The notes under the pieces are model-generated. The model ran no database searches and was not told the DNA's origin. It saw only the letters and a program-made list of their open reading frames with translations. The position numbers were made by a program, and so were the translations under genes. A DNA stretch of 41,554 bases from positions 1 to 41,554 of IMG/VR virus record IMGVR_UViG_3300033047_000019; one strand, given 5' to 3'. Of the stretch, positions 7,192 to 13,978 are shown in pieces. Every line of letters starts with the position of its first letter. Positions within the stretch are counted from its first letter, which is position 1. Source of the stretch: a virus.

Positions 7192-7475
7192 TGAAAACAC
7201 TTGAACAACACAACAATACCCGCTCCCAAAGCGCGGATAACTTGGCCGGTGTGAAATGTGATAAATGCGGCACAGAAATGTTTTATCCAGAACCAGATAT
7301 GGTGATGGCGTCACACCCTCCACAAAAGAAAGTGAAGTGTGCCGGATGTGGTGAAACAGGGAATAAAGTTTGTGGCCCCAGGTTAAGACGAGATCAACGG
7401 GGGCTTAATGACCGTAGTGATGAATTTAACGGCCAAGGCACAATAGACAATTATATGGCGAGGCACGGCAAATGA
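7191..7475 (+). CDS. Zinc-ribbon protein, 94 aa
   Basis: Two CxxC knuckles are visible, CDKCGTEMFYPEP and KCAGCGETGNKVCG, about 30 residues apart, the pattern of a small zinc ribbon. The C-terminus (DEFNGQGTIDNYMARHGK) is polar. No catalytic motif is seen. The start is coupled to the previous stop (TAATG) and the stop overlaps the next ATG (ATGA). A nucleic-acid or protein contact role is possible but not shown. Confidence 0.75.
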   Translation: MKTLEQHNNTRSQSADNLAGVKCDKCGTEMFYPEPDMVMASHPPQKKVKCAGCGETGNKVCGPRLRRDQRGLNDRSDEFNGQGTIDNYMARHGK

Positions 7476-7726
7476 GTACCCGCGTCCATAACATAAAATG
7501 GTACAACTGGACAGGTTTGATGGCCGTTGTTGCCTTTATGATAGCAGGAGTAGCCTTGTTGATCGGCGTCTATATGGGAGTGACCAGGGGCGCCACTGAC
7601 GACGCTAAAGGCACCGCCTACATAGCCGCGCAGTATCAATGTCCCGTATCAGGATTTCTGTACGAAGGGCAATTCTACCCAAATACTAAAGTCGGTTATG
7701 AAACCGTATTTGAAAGTGAGGAATGA
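7472..7726 (+). CDS. Single-pass membrane protein, 84 aa
   Basis: A hydrophobic helix at about 14-36 (LMAVVAFMIAGVALLIGVYM) follows a short basic-aromatic N-terminus, so an N-in topology is likely. The roughly 45-residue remainder (YQCPVSGFLYEGQFYPNTK) would face the periplasm. Not recognised as a family. It overlaps both neighbours by 4 nt. A role in the host envelope, for example blocking superinfection, would suit an early membrane protein but is speculation. Confidence 0.7.
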   Translation: MSTRVHNIKWYNWTGLMAVVAFMIAGVALLIGVYMGVTRGATDDAKGTAYIAAQYQCPVSGFLYEGQFYPNTKVGYETVFESEE

Positions 7727-7968
7727 TGAGTAAAGACATAATAGAGAGGTTAGACGGAGAACTGGAATCGCAGTACAGGATTCACGGCGTTAAAGGTGTA
7801 AGCCATTATATTGCCGAGCAAAACGTACAAGACGCCAAAGCTGAAATCCTATCCCTACGCCAACAGCTAAAGGATAGGGATGCGGAGATAGCGGTTTATG
7901 TTGAGGGAAGCCGAAATGTCCACCTTGAACTGAAGCGACTTTCATTAATCCAAATGGAAAGGGAATAA
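7723..7968 (+). CDS. Hypothetical coiled-coil protein, 81 aa
   Basis: Two adjacent ATG codons (7723 and 7726) offer starts overlapping the previous stop. The segment VQDAKAEILSLRQQLKDRDAEIA has heptad-like Leu/Ile spacing typical of a short coiled coil. Small phage proteins with this make-up are common in early operons and their role is usually unknown. It lies 3 nt before the next gene. Confidence 0.65.
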   Translation: MMSKDIIERLDGELESQYRIHGVKGVSHYIAEQNVQDAKAEILSLRQQLKDRDAEIAVYVEGSRNVHLELKRLSLIQMERE

Positions 7969-7971
7969 TCC

Positions 7972-8481
7972 ATGACCGATAACAAAGATAAACCAATAGA
8001 ATATATCACGTATAATGGGGTGCAGGGTAAGGCCGTGGAAGGTGTGAAAACTCAAGATGGTGGTGCTGTGTTTGATTTAGGTGATATGGCGGACGCTGTG
8101 AACTGTTCTACCTGTAAATCTATAGGCTACAAAGACAGCTTGAACGACCCTGATAAATGCGAGTTTTGTGACAATCCTGCTTATGACACCCTTCAGATTG
8201 TTTCAACTTCAGCGGATAGTTATTTCAAGGAAATGATGGAACTCCGCGAAACTGTTGAGGCACTTACCCAACAGGTGAAAGATAAGGGACTTGATGAAGG
8301 TGCGCTTAAGATTGTCGATGATTGGGTAACCATCAAAGAGGAACGGGATGCTTTGCGGGAACTTGTTGTGTGTTTGTTGGAGAATGAACCTGACGACCAC
8401 ATATCGGATGGTGGGCACACTGTTCTTGATTTATGGCGGCATGATGCCCGTAAGCTACTAGGAGACGATGATGACCAATAA
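7972..8481 (+). CDS. Hypothetical protein with Cys4 cluster and coiled coil, 169 aa
   Basis: The N-terminal part has CSTCKSIGYKD...CEFCDNP, two CxxC pairs suggesting a zinc site. The C-terminal half (MMELRETVEALTQQVKDKG and IKEERDALRELVVCLLENE) is coiled-coil-like. The very end is acidic (GDDDDQ). Not recognised as a named family. It overlaps the next start by 14 nt. Confidence 0.7.
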   Translation: MTDNKDKPIEYITYNGVQGKAVEGVKTQDGGAVFDLGDMADAVNCSTCKSIGYKDSLNDPDKCEFCDNPAYDTLQIVSTSADSYFKEMMELRETVEALTQQVKDKGLDEGALKIVDDWVTIKEERDALRELVVCLLENEPDDHISDGGHTVLDLWRHDARKLLGDDDDQ

Positions 8482-8710
8482 CATAGAAGAAATAATCGCA
8501 GGGAGACTTGCTATAGCCCGCGAACTTGAAGACGTATTATCCGTTCAAGTAAAAGTTTCAGGCGGAGAGGTTATGAGGATAATTGTCAGGGACTTAGTAG
8601 CTAAAAGAAAAGCCTGTAAAGACGAAGAACTACAATACGCTTTCGACACTGTATTGCTTGGGTACTTTCTAACAGCAGATGAATTAAAGGCGGCATTAAA
8701 TGACCAATAA
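8468..8710 (+). CDS. Hypothetical small protein, 80 aa
   Basis: Not recognised. It has two ATGs in tandem; AGGAG lies 3 nt before the first and 6 nt before the second (8471), so the second is likely used. The protein is helical with mixed charge (EEIIAGRLAIARELEDVLSV). It overlaps both neighbouring genes, by 14 and 11 nt. Confidence 0.65.
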   Translation: MMTNNIEEIIAGRLAIARELEDVLSVQVKVSGGEVMRIIVRDLVAKRKACKDEELQYAFDTVLLGYFLTADELKAALNDQ

Positions 8711-9080
8711 AGCAGAACTATATGCCTTAGCTGGTAAGGTTGAGAAGCTTGAGGGTGGTTGTCGGGAAACTGATGCGGAGATAGCGATAGCATTGGGTTT
8801 AGTGCCCAGCAGGTTTACCTTATACAAAGGCAGTGGACGGTGGACTAACGATAATGGGCGGCGAAGCGTAACATTTAAAGCTGAAATAGTCACATCCTCT
8901 ATAGACGCCGCTATGACATTAGTACCAGAGGGGTTCTACTGGACTAAAAACTTGCTAGGCAAGACAGTGTACTGCGTAATGTGGGATGGCGGGTGTGAGG
9001 GGGAATTTTATAGAGGCAAAAACGCATCCGAAGCCAACGCAATAACAGCCGCCTCTCTACGCGCTATAGGAGGTGAGTAG
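8700..9080 (+). CDS. Phage hypothetical protein, 126 aa
   Basis: The segment SSIDAAMTLVPEGFYWTKN, then GKNASEANAITAASLRAI, is a pattern I associate with a widespread phage protein of unknown function. In those relatives a short helical N-terminus precedes a small alpha/beta domain. Its last codons contain AGGAGGT, a perfect ribosome site for the 14-codon frame that follows at 9081. It is the last sizeable gene of the rightward early operon before the convergent lysis genes. Confidence 0.7.
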   Translation: MTNKAELYALAGKVEKLEGGCRETDAEIAIALGLVPSRFTLYKGSGRWTNDNGRRSVTFKAEIVTSSIDAAMTLVPEGFYWTKNLLGKTVYCVMWDGGCEGEFYRGKNASEANAITAASLRAIGGE

Positions 9081-9125
9081 ATGTCCGATGATAACACAAA
9101 CATAAGTGCCAAGACTACTCGCTAA
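9081..9125 (+). CDS. 14-codon open frame with perfect Shine-Dalgarno (remnant or microprotein)
   Basis: ATG at 9081 encodes MSDDNTNISAKTTR and stops at 9123-9125. AGGAGGT stands 7 nt upstream, the strongest ribosome site seen on this strand. The frame runs into the 3' end of the convergent spanin gene. It could be the stub of a gene lost when the two modules were joined, or a true microprotein. Confidence 0.4.
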   Translation: MSDDNTNISAKTTR

Positions 9126-9492
9126 CCCATTCATCAATTATACCAATGCAGAGGGCTTCAAGGCTTACGGTAGCGGTATTATAAGCGGTAACGGCGTCAC
9201 GGTCCAATATAGCAGCTTTTTTGGCGTTCTCAGGAACCACCAAATTATACGTATCAATCTCTTCGTTGTTTGCCCGGATAAGCCCGCCCAGGCCACCCAA
9301 CTGGATTTCACCTATAGGACGATGAATCCTTGGGGCATCAGCATACAGCGCAAGATCTATGCTCTCTAATTTCAGGGGATCAGGCCATTCACAGACAGGA
9401 GGCTTCTTAGGATTATCCTCTTGGCCAAATAATGTCGCGCACGCTGTCGTCGACAACAAGGCTATAACACTTATTAACATCCGGTAAACCAT
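9115..9492 (-). CDS. Outer-membrane spanin candidate (Rz1-like lipoprotein)
   Basis: The N-terminus is a short lipoprotein signal: a hydrophobic run MLISVIALLSTTAC with Cys18 as the likely lipidated residue. The lipobox is imperfect (Thr at -3). A Pro-containing segment (NPKKPPVCEWPDP) follows, as in many Rz1 proteins. At 125 aa it is longer than classical Rz1. Its start lies 80 nt inside the Rz-like gene in another frame, the usual Rz/Rz1 overlap, and has GGAG 8 nt upstream. It would pair with the inner-membrane spanin to fuse the membranes at lysis. The role is inferred from architecture and position. Confidence 0.65.
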   Translation of the reverse strand: MVYRMLISVIALLSTTACATLFGQEDNPKKPPVCEWPDPLKLESIDLALYADAPRIHRPIGEIQLGGLGGLIRANNEEIDTYNLVVPENAKKAAILDRDAVTAYNTATVSLEALCIGIIDEWVSE

Positions 9493-9841
9493 TGATCTGC
9501 TCCGTTACTGTACTATACACTGTTTCCCTACGCGGGGCTCTGGATTTAGCAAGTTCTGTGTTCTCCCCTACTAGCGCAGTGTGAGAAATTTGCAAGCTTC
9601 CCATAGTTTTGCGCAAAATATCATTGATACCAACCGCATCATCTTTGGCCTTTGTTTCCAACTGTCTGGCCTTCTTTTCATCTTTAATATCCGCCTTAAG
9701 AGCCTTGATCTTGGACGACTTGGCCGCGCTCCCCCAAACCATGTTTACAAACAGCCCGCCAGATATAAGCCCGGCAGCAAAGATTGCAGGGAGAATGTAC
9801 ACCCCAAATTTCCCGGCCAATAGCTTCAAAAGAAATTTCAT
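9413..9841 (-). CDS. Inner-membrane spanin (Rz-like)
   Basis: An N-terminal transmembrane helix (about 12-36, VYILPAIFAAGLISGGLFVN) is followed by a long charged coiled coil (KIKALKADIKDEKKARQLET) and a periplasmic C-terminus. This is the i-spanin plan. The 3' part overlaps the lipoprotein gene at 9115-9492 in another frame. The gene directly follows the virion protein gene at 9845-10516, so lysis and structural genes are interleaved here. 142 aa is normal for Rz. Confidence 0.75.
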   Translation of the reverse strand: MKFLLKLLAGKFGVYILPAIFAAGLISGGLFVNMVWGSAAKSSKIKALKADIKDEKKARQLETKAKDDAVGINDILRKTMGSLQISHTALVGENTELAKSRAPRRETVYSTVTEQINGLPDVNKCYSLVVDDSVRDIIWPRG

Positions 9842-9844
9842 CGG

Positions 9845-10516
9845 CTATTCAGGGTTATCAACGAGGAGAATGTCAAAGCCGCCAGACATTAAAGACTGTT
9901 CTTCCAAAACTTGAAAAGACTTGCCCGGCTCGCGCTTATTCAAACGCACACTACTAATAGACTTGACCTTGCCCGCAAATGCCGCAAACCATGAATTAAA
10001 AAACCCCGTCTTGCCCGCTGGAATAGTAAATGCGGCAAGCATTGTAGAACCATACCCAATCGGCAACACAGCAAAGATAACCGCCGTGGTGACTTTCTGT
10101 GCAACCGTAATGTTGCCTGCATTCACACCGCCGGAACCAACAGCACCACACTTCACACGGTCTAAGCGCCAATATGACAATGTACTATCAACCGCGGTTG
10201 TCCCATTCATTGTCACAGTTTCGCTTTGCTCAATACCCGCAACCGTAAGGCCAAATAATGTAACATCCCGCGCACCAGTGCCAGCAGATGTATCAGCGGT
10301 ACTAGACGAAACAACAGTGACAATTTCTTCCCCCGTTGCATCAAAGCCAGTATAAGCCTCGCCACCGTTCCAGAGTGTCTCAAACCCGTTGGCAATATCA
10401 ATATCAGGATTAAGCCCGTATTTGTGAACGGGAGCAAGCCCTTCCATGTTGCCCCGGGCAACGGCTAGCCCAAAATCAGGAGGTGGATTTCTAAAACTAT
10501 AATTTATATGGCTCAT
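9845..10516 (-). CDS. Putative virion protein, 223 aa
   Basis: A beta-rich protein with no signal peptide. The pattern of an N-terminal HKYGLNPDIDIANGFETLWN, a central STADTSAGTGARDVTLFGL and a TIPAGKTGFF element is one I associate with a structural protein common in marine podoviruses, of unknown precise role (decoration or tail). The start has AGGAG 6 nt upstream, formed by the last codons of the transglycosylase gene. Its location between lytic genes is unusual for a virion protein. Confidence 0.6.
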   Translation of the reverse strand: MSHINYSFRNPPPDFGLAVARGNMEGLAPVHKYGLNPDIDIANGFETLWNGGEAYTGFDATGEEIVTVVSSSTADTSAGTGARDVTLFGLTVAGIEQSETVTMNGTTAVDSTLSYWRLDRVKCGAVGSGGVNAGNITVAQKVTTAVIFAVLPIGYGSTMLAAFTIPAGKTGFFNSWFAAFAGKVKSISSVRLNKREPGKSFQVLEEQSLMSGGFDILLVDNPE

Positions 10517-10518
10517 GA

Positions 10519-11169
10519 TTATCTCCTATAGGCTCCACAACTGCCCGCTCGGGCGGGTTTTGTCTTATGTAGCACATTACTGCATCCGTCTAACGCACGC
10601 CACCAGCGTTCAATTCTCACAACGTAGGTACGTGTCTCGACGGAGTTATGGCCGGTGACTGAGGAAAGACAATATTCTATGTCGCTCCACATCCTTGCAT
10701 TTGAGCAAATTCTCTGTGCTTTAAGGATATTGCCAAACCCGGCGTTGTAAGATGCGAGAGCCAGACGCCACCGCTCGTGGTCAGGGCGCCTGGACTTCCA
10801 CCCCCGCATCAGTGTGGACATATAATATGCCCCGTATTCAATTGAAACTAAATCGTGGGGAGATCCTCTACGGTTAAATCTCTTTTCCATATCCCGCCAC
10901 GTAGCAGGCATGAACTGAGCCAATCCTCTTGCGCCAACAGGCGACACCGCAGAAGCGTCACACAGGCTTTCTTGATAGAGTTGAGCCTTCCATGCCAAAG
11001 GGTAGTTAAAACTCCCCCACCATGTACCCACGGCGCTCTCAATAGCCGTGTCGTACTTATCGCAGGCTTTAAAGCGGGAAGATGAATGCGCCGGTAACGA
11101 CCAGAGCAAAAGCGACATACACAGAGCCAAGGAGGATAGCCTTAGCTTGTGGATCATGGGCAATGCCAT
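10519..11169 (-). CDS. Secreted lytic transglycosylase (endolysin), SLT fold
   Basis: The SLT core is clear: AQLYQESLCDASAVSPVGAR, with catalytic Glu about residue 67, then GLAQFMPATW and LALASYNAGFGNILKAQ. It cuts the glycan strand of peptidoglycan. I chose the ATG at 11169 (216 aa) because GGAG precedes it by 6 nt and it yields a Sec signal peptide (HKLRLSSLALCMSLLLWSLP, cleavage near AHS). An open frame extends to 11343 but lies inside the holin candidate gene. The export signal means the enzyme need not pass through a holin hole. The first 101 nt overlap the 3' end of the gene at 11069-11389. Confidence 0.85.
   Translation of the reverse strand: MALPMIHKLRLSSLALCMSLLLWSLPAHSSSRFKACDKYDTAIESAVGTWWGSFNYPLAWKAQLYQESLCDASAVSPVGARGLAQFMPATWRDMEKRFNRRGSPHDLVSIEYGAYYMSTLMRGWKSRRPDHERWRLALASYNAGFGNILKAQRICSNARMWSDIEYCLSSVTGHNSVETRTYVVRIERWWRALDGCSNVLHKTKPARAGSCGAYRR
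10544..10561 (+). terminator. Plus-strand terminator-like hairpin
   Basis: CCCGC-TCGG-GCGGG followed by TTTTG reads as a short rho-independent terminator on the plus strand. It lies in the 3' end of the transglycosylase gene. It could stop rightward early transcripts that have passed the convergent end at 9.12 kb, after about 1.4 kb of antisense reading. Confidence 0.4.
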
Positions 11170-11389
11170 TTGGATCTCCATTTCTAAACAGAACACGCAT
11201 ATACATAGCGACGGAAACGACAACCATAAGGACAATGCTGCCAACAAATGCAGTAAGGACCTTGGACAGCACGCCACCAGCAAGGAAGCCCCCAATATTA
11301 GACGTGACGCCCAATACGCCCAAGGCAACAAATACCGCCACAATCACGTAAAACGGGTTCGTACATATTTTCGCTATAAACTTTTTCAT
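11069..11389 (-). CDS. Holin candidate with three transmembrane segments
   Basis: A 106-aa hydrophobic protein. Segments at about 11-33 (PFYVIVAVFVALGVLGVTS), 40-65 (VLTAFVGSIVLMVVVSVAMY) and 84-105 (LLGSVYVAFALVVTGAFIF) fit a class I holin. The N-terminus is basic (MKKFIAKICTN). It directly precedes the endolysin, whose start lies inside it. The ATG overlaps the upstream stop (ATGA). The alternative is that the gene at 11386 is the holin and this is an accessory membrane protein. Confidence 0.65.
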   Translation of the reverse strand: MKKFIAKICTNPFYVIVAVFVALGVLGVTSNIGGFLAGGVLSKVLTAFVGSIVLMVVVSVAMYMRVLFRNGDPNGIAHDPQAKAILLGSVYVAFALVVTGAFIFPL

Positions 11390-11637
11390 TTGGATAGTTT
11401 TCCTTTCACAATTCCCAATTCATGGGAAATATCTGATACTTCTTTCCGAAGCTCTTTAACCGCTAAGTTGGTCGCGGAGGTGTCTGTTTTCACTTCATTG
11501 AGGCTGTCCAATACAAATTGAGATACCTTGCCTGCTTTAAACGCATAAAGAAAACCACCTATGAAAAACCCGCCTATGCCGGTTATAGCAGGCCAAGCGC
11601 CCTTAAGTGTAACAAAGCCAATGACGTTATCATGCAC
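11386..11637 (-). CDS. Small membrane protein with coiled coil, holin-like (T7 17.5 position)
   Basis: One hydrophobic stretch (AWPAITGIGGFFIGGFLYAF) is followed by a heptad-like C-terminus (AVKELRKEVSDISHELGIVK). It lies right after the tail spike gene, where T7 has its holin 17.5. An ATG at 11643 directly abuts AGGAG and is too close to use well. A GTG at 11637 has AGGAG at 6-nt spacing and is my choice (83 aa). Holin or holin-regulator roles are both possible. Confidence 0.6.
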   Translation of the reverse strand: MHDNVIGFVTLKGAWPAITGIGGFFIGGFLYAFKAGKVSQFVLDSLNEVKTDTSATNLAVKELRKEVSDISHELGIVKGKLSK

Positions 11638-11646
11638 ATCCATCTC

Positions 11647-13938
11647 CTAAATTACTGGTAGAAACACAGCAATACCCGTTCCACTAGTTGTGCGGTAGCT
11701 TGTAGCAAAATGCTTTATGATACCACCTGACGTGGTAGCAATATCCGCCTGCGCGCTTCCGTATGATGCACAATTATCAAGATACATAACCGGGCCTGTT
11801 GTATAAAGCCCGAAGTCATTACCCGAACCGCCGCCTTTACCTGATGTCGTGCCAACATTCCAGCTTTCGCCCGTGCCGCTATCCACAACATTCGGGCCGT
11901 AGTTATGTCTGTACACACCATTGATACGTAAAATGTCTCCCGCGCCATGCATAGCGGAGCCGTTAGATGTATTGGGCGCTGTAGGCTCGCCATCAATGTC
12001 ACCAGCAAAAGTAGACTTACAGTTTATCTCAACCGCTTGGCAGTCGTGCCCGCCACTATCTGTATAATGCAGGTTATCACCTTTAGTTCGATGCCCCCAA
12101 ACTCCAGACAAGTATGAAAACGCTCCTAATGCATCTAAACCGTGGGATGCAGTATAGGAGATTGTAGGAACCTTTGATGCAACACTATTTTGATGAATGT
12201 CCATATACAAATATGGCTTAGTGGTTCCAAACACTAGAGGCTGTAAAAACACACCCTCCATTCGCCAGTCACCCTCGAATAGTATCTTTGTTCCGTAGAT
12301 TAAAAACCGAGAGGACGAAGAACCTGTGATTATTTTTAAACCGAGTTTTTTAGTGAAATTGAAGTCCCGCGCACTAGCAGTCCCACCGCTTGTGTAGGTA
12401 GTGAATCCAGTTCCATCGACAGGTGTTCCGCTAGTGTCCTCTATGGTGATTGTGTTGGTTGTGACAGAAGTTGCGACATACGTATTTCCGTTTAACTCTG
12501 TCATACCACCAACAGAAGTTACGTTGAACTTATCTCCAGCTATAATTTTATGGCCTGTTACCGTCAAAACAACGGGGTCTGCCTGCGTTGCGCCTGATAT
12601 AGTGCCAGAGTATTCAGTTCTCCCCGAGCGGATGTATAACTCATCTGCGCCTGTGTCGTGGTAGTACCCCGCACCATTAGCAAAGGTATTTAAATTAGCC
12701 GCGCTAGTATAAACAGCTAGGCTTTTTGGTTGCCCCTCAATATCGAGACCCCCGCTATCTGTTACGGCTAACACATCGGGATTAGCAGAAGTCAATGGCA
12801 TTTTCCAAAGAGCGGTATATGTTCCGTCCTCTGTCCAAGTGGCTGTTACAGGGTCATCAGCGGCTTCTCGAATAGAACAAGCCCCTAATGCCGTAAGTAT
12901 TTTTAGCTTTGCTCCTGTCGTGTCAGTTGAACGAAAATCAAACTTCTCATAAACACCAGGATAGCAATAAATTTGTGATGGGTTTAATGTTCTAACAGCA
13001 TATGATAATGTTTTTACAGGTGCAATCTCTGTGCCGCCGTTGGTGTCTAGCCCGTGGATCGGGTCAACCCACGCCACACCCCCGCCGATTAAGGCGGAAT
13101 GAACTCGTTTCGCGTATTCACTAACTGTTTCGCTAGGTTGCGCCGCCCCTACTGCACCACATATTTTAGGTACAATACCAGCCCATGAAAACGCGGATGG
13201 GATAATGCGATTATTAACAGCACTGTTCTGAGTTACACGAACCCATAAACGGGTATCTGTACCAACTATATTTAAAACTGCATCATCCTCCCCTGCCCCA
13301 TGCCCTGTAGTATTATCTGTTATAAATAATCCACCGCCACCGTCGGCACCGGAGGTATAGCCTGTAACTTGCACAGCAGTAGTGCCAGTATCAGACACCG
13401 CTTTTAATAATGCGATAGTCGTAACAACGTCAGCCGTACCAGTGAACGTCAATACAGAATTTGCATCTATAAGGCCAAATTCGTTGGTGGAAACCCCGAG
13501 CAAAACTTTTCCATCAACGTTAGACCCAAAAGGCATTGAGAATGGCACTTGCCCAAGTGCAGACCTCATTGTGCTATTTAATTGTTCATCTTGATCTTGA
13601 TTGACCATATGAAGTTTATCCAGAGCGGTATTCACATCATCCGGCTTAATGCCATTTACATTGAAATCGTCCGCTCGACCCGCAGGAGACTGCCTGACAA
13701 GCACAACCTTTGCCGTAGTCACACCAGCATTCAAGGTGATACTGCCGCCCTGTATGCCTCCTGGAAGCACAGTGCCGGGTGTTAAAACATACGAAGAAGA
13801 CACGAGTATAACGTCGTCTACGAGGACATTTACATCAGTAGCTTCTTGATAGGGCCAAGTAAAAACAAACGGACCAGTGCCGGTTTGATTGAGAAATTCG
13901 GTAAGTGCATTACCTTCGGGTACAGTTATATGAGCCAT
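11647..13938 (-). CDS. Tail spike / tail fibre with T7-type anchor and beta-helix
   Basis: Residues 1 to about 135 resemble the T7 gp17 N-terminal anchor: VDDVILVSSSYVLTPG, then GIKPDDVNTALDKLHMVNQD. The rest is repeat-rich beta structure. GGMTELNGNTYVA at about 480 matches a small FCCH-like module seen in phage fibres. The part after it (DNLHYTDSGGHDCQAVEINC, HGAGDILRINGVYRHNYGP) matches a right-handed beta-helix region of tail spikes. It would bind, and possibly degrade, a surface polysaccharide; no catalytic residues can be assigned by eye. The first codons lack a good ribosome site. At 763 aa it is larger than T7 gp17. Confidence 0.85.
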   Translation of the reverse strand: MAHITVPEGNALTEFLNQTGTGPFVFTWPYQEATDVNVLVDDVILVSSSYVLTPGTVLPGGIQGGSITLNAGVTTAKVVLVRQSPAGRADDFNVNGIKPDDVNTALDKLHMVNQDQDEQLNSTMRSALGQVPFSMPFGSNVDGKVLLGVSTNEFGLIDANSVLTFTGTADVVTTIALLKAVSDTGTTAVQVTGYTSGADGGGGLFITDNTTGHGAGEDDAVLNIVGTDTRLWVRVTQNSAVNNRIIPSAFSWAGIVPKICGAVGAAQPSETVSEYAKRVHSALIGGGVAWVDPIHGLDTNGGTEIAPVKTLSYAVRTLNPSQIYCYPGVYEKFDFRSTDTTGAKLKILTALGACSIREAADDPVTATWTEDGTYTALWKMPLTSANPDVLAVTDSGGLDIEGQPKSLAVYTSAANLNTFANGAGYYHDTGADELYIRSGRTEYSGTISGATQADPVVLTVTGHKIIAGDKFNVTSVGGMTELNGNTYVATSVTTNTITIEDTSGTPVDGTGFTTYTSGGTASARDFNFTKKLGLKIITGSSSSRFLIYGTKILFEGDWRMEGVFLQPLVFGTTKPYLYMDIHQNSVASKVPTISYTASHGLDALGAFSYLSGVWGHRTKGDNLHYTDSGGHDCQAVEINCKSTFAGDIDGEPTAPNTSNGSAMHGAGDILRINGVYRHNYGPNVVDSGTGESWNVGTTSGKGGGSGNDFGLYTTGPVMYLDNCASYGSAQADIATTSGGIIKHFATSYRTTSGTGIAVFLPVI

Positions 13939-13978
13939 AAGGCGATAAATATTCGCAAAATAGCATTATTTGGACGCA

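Noticed and set aside
11169-11343. N-terminal extension of the transglycosylase
   Set aside because: The extra residues lie inside the membrane protein gene and give an odd Cys/Leu-rich stretch; the ATG at 11169 has GGAG and a normal signal peptide.
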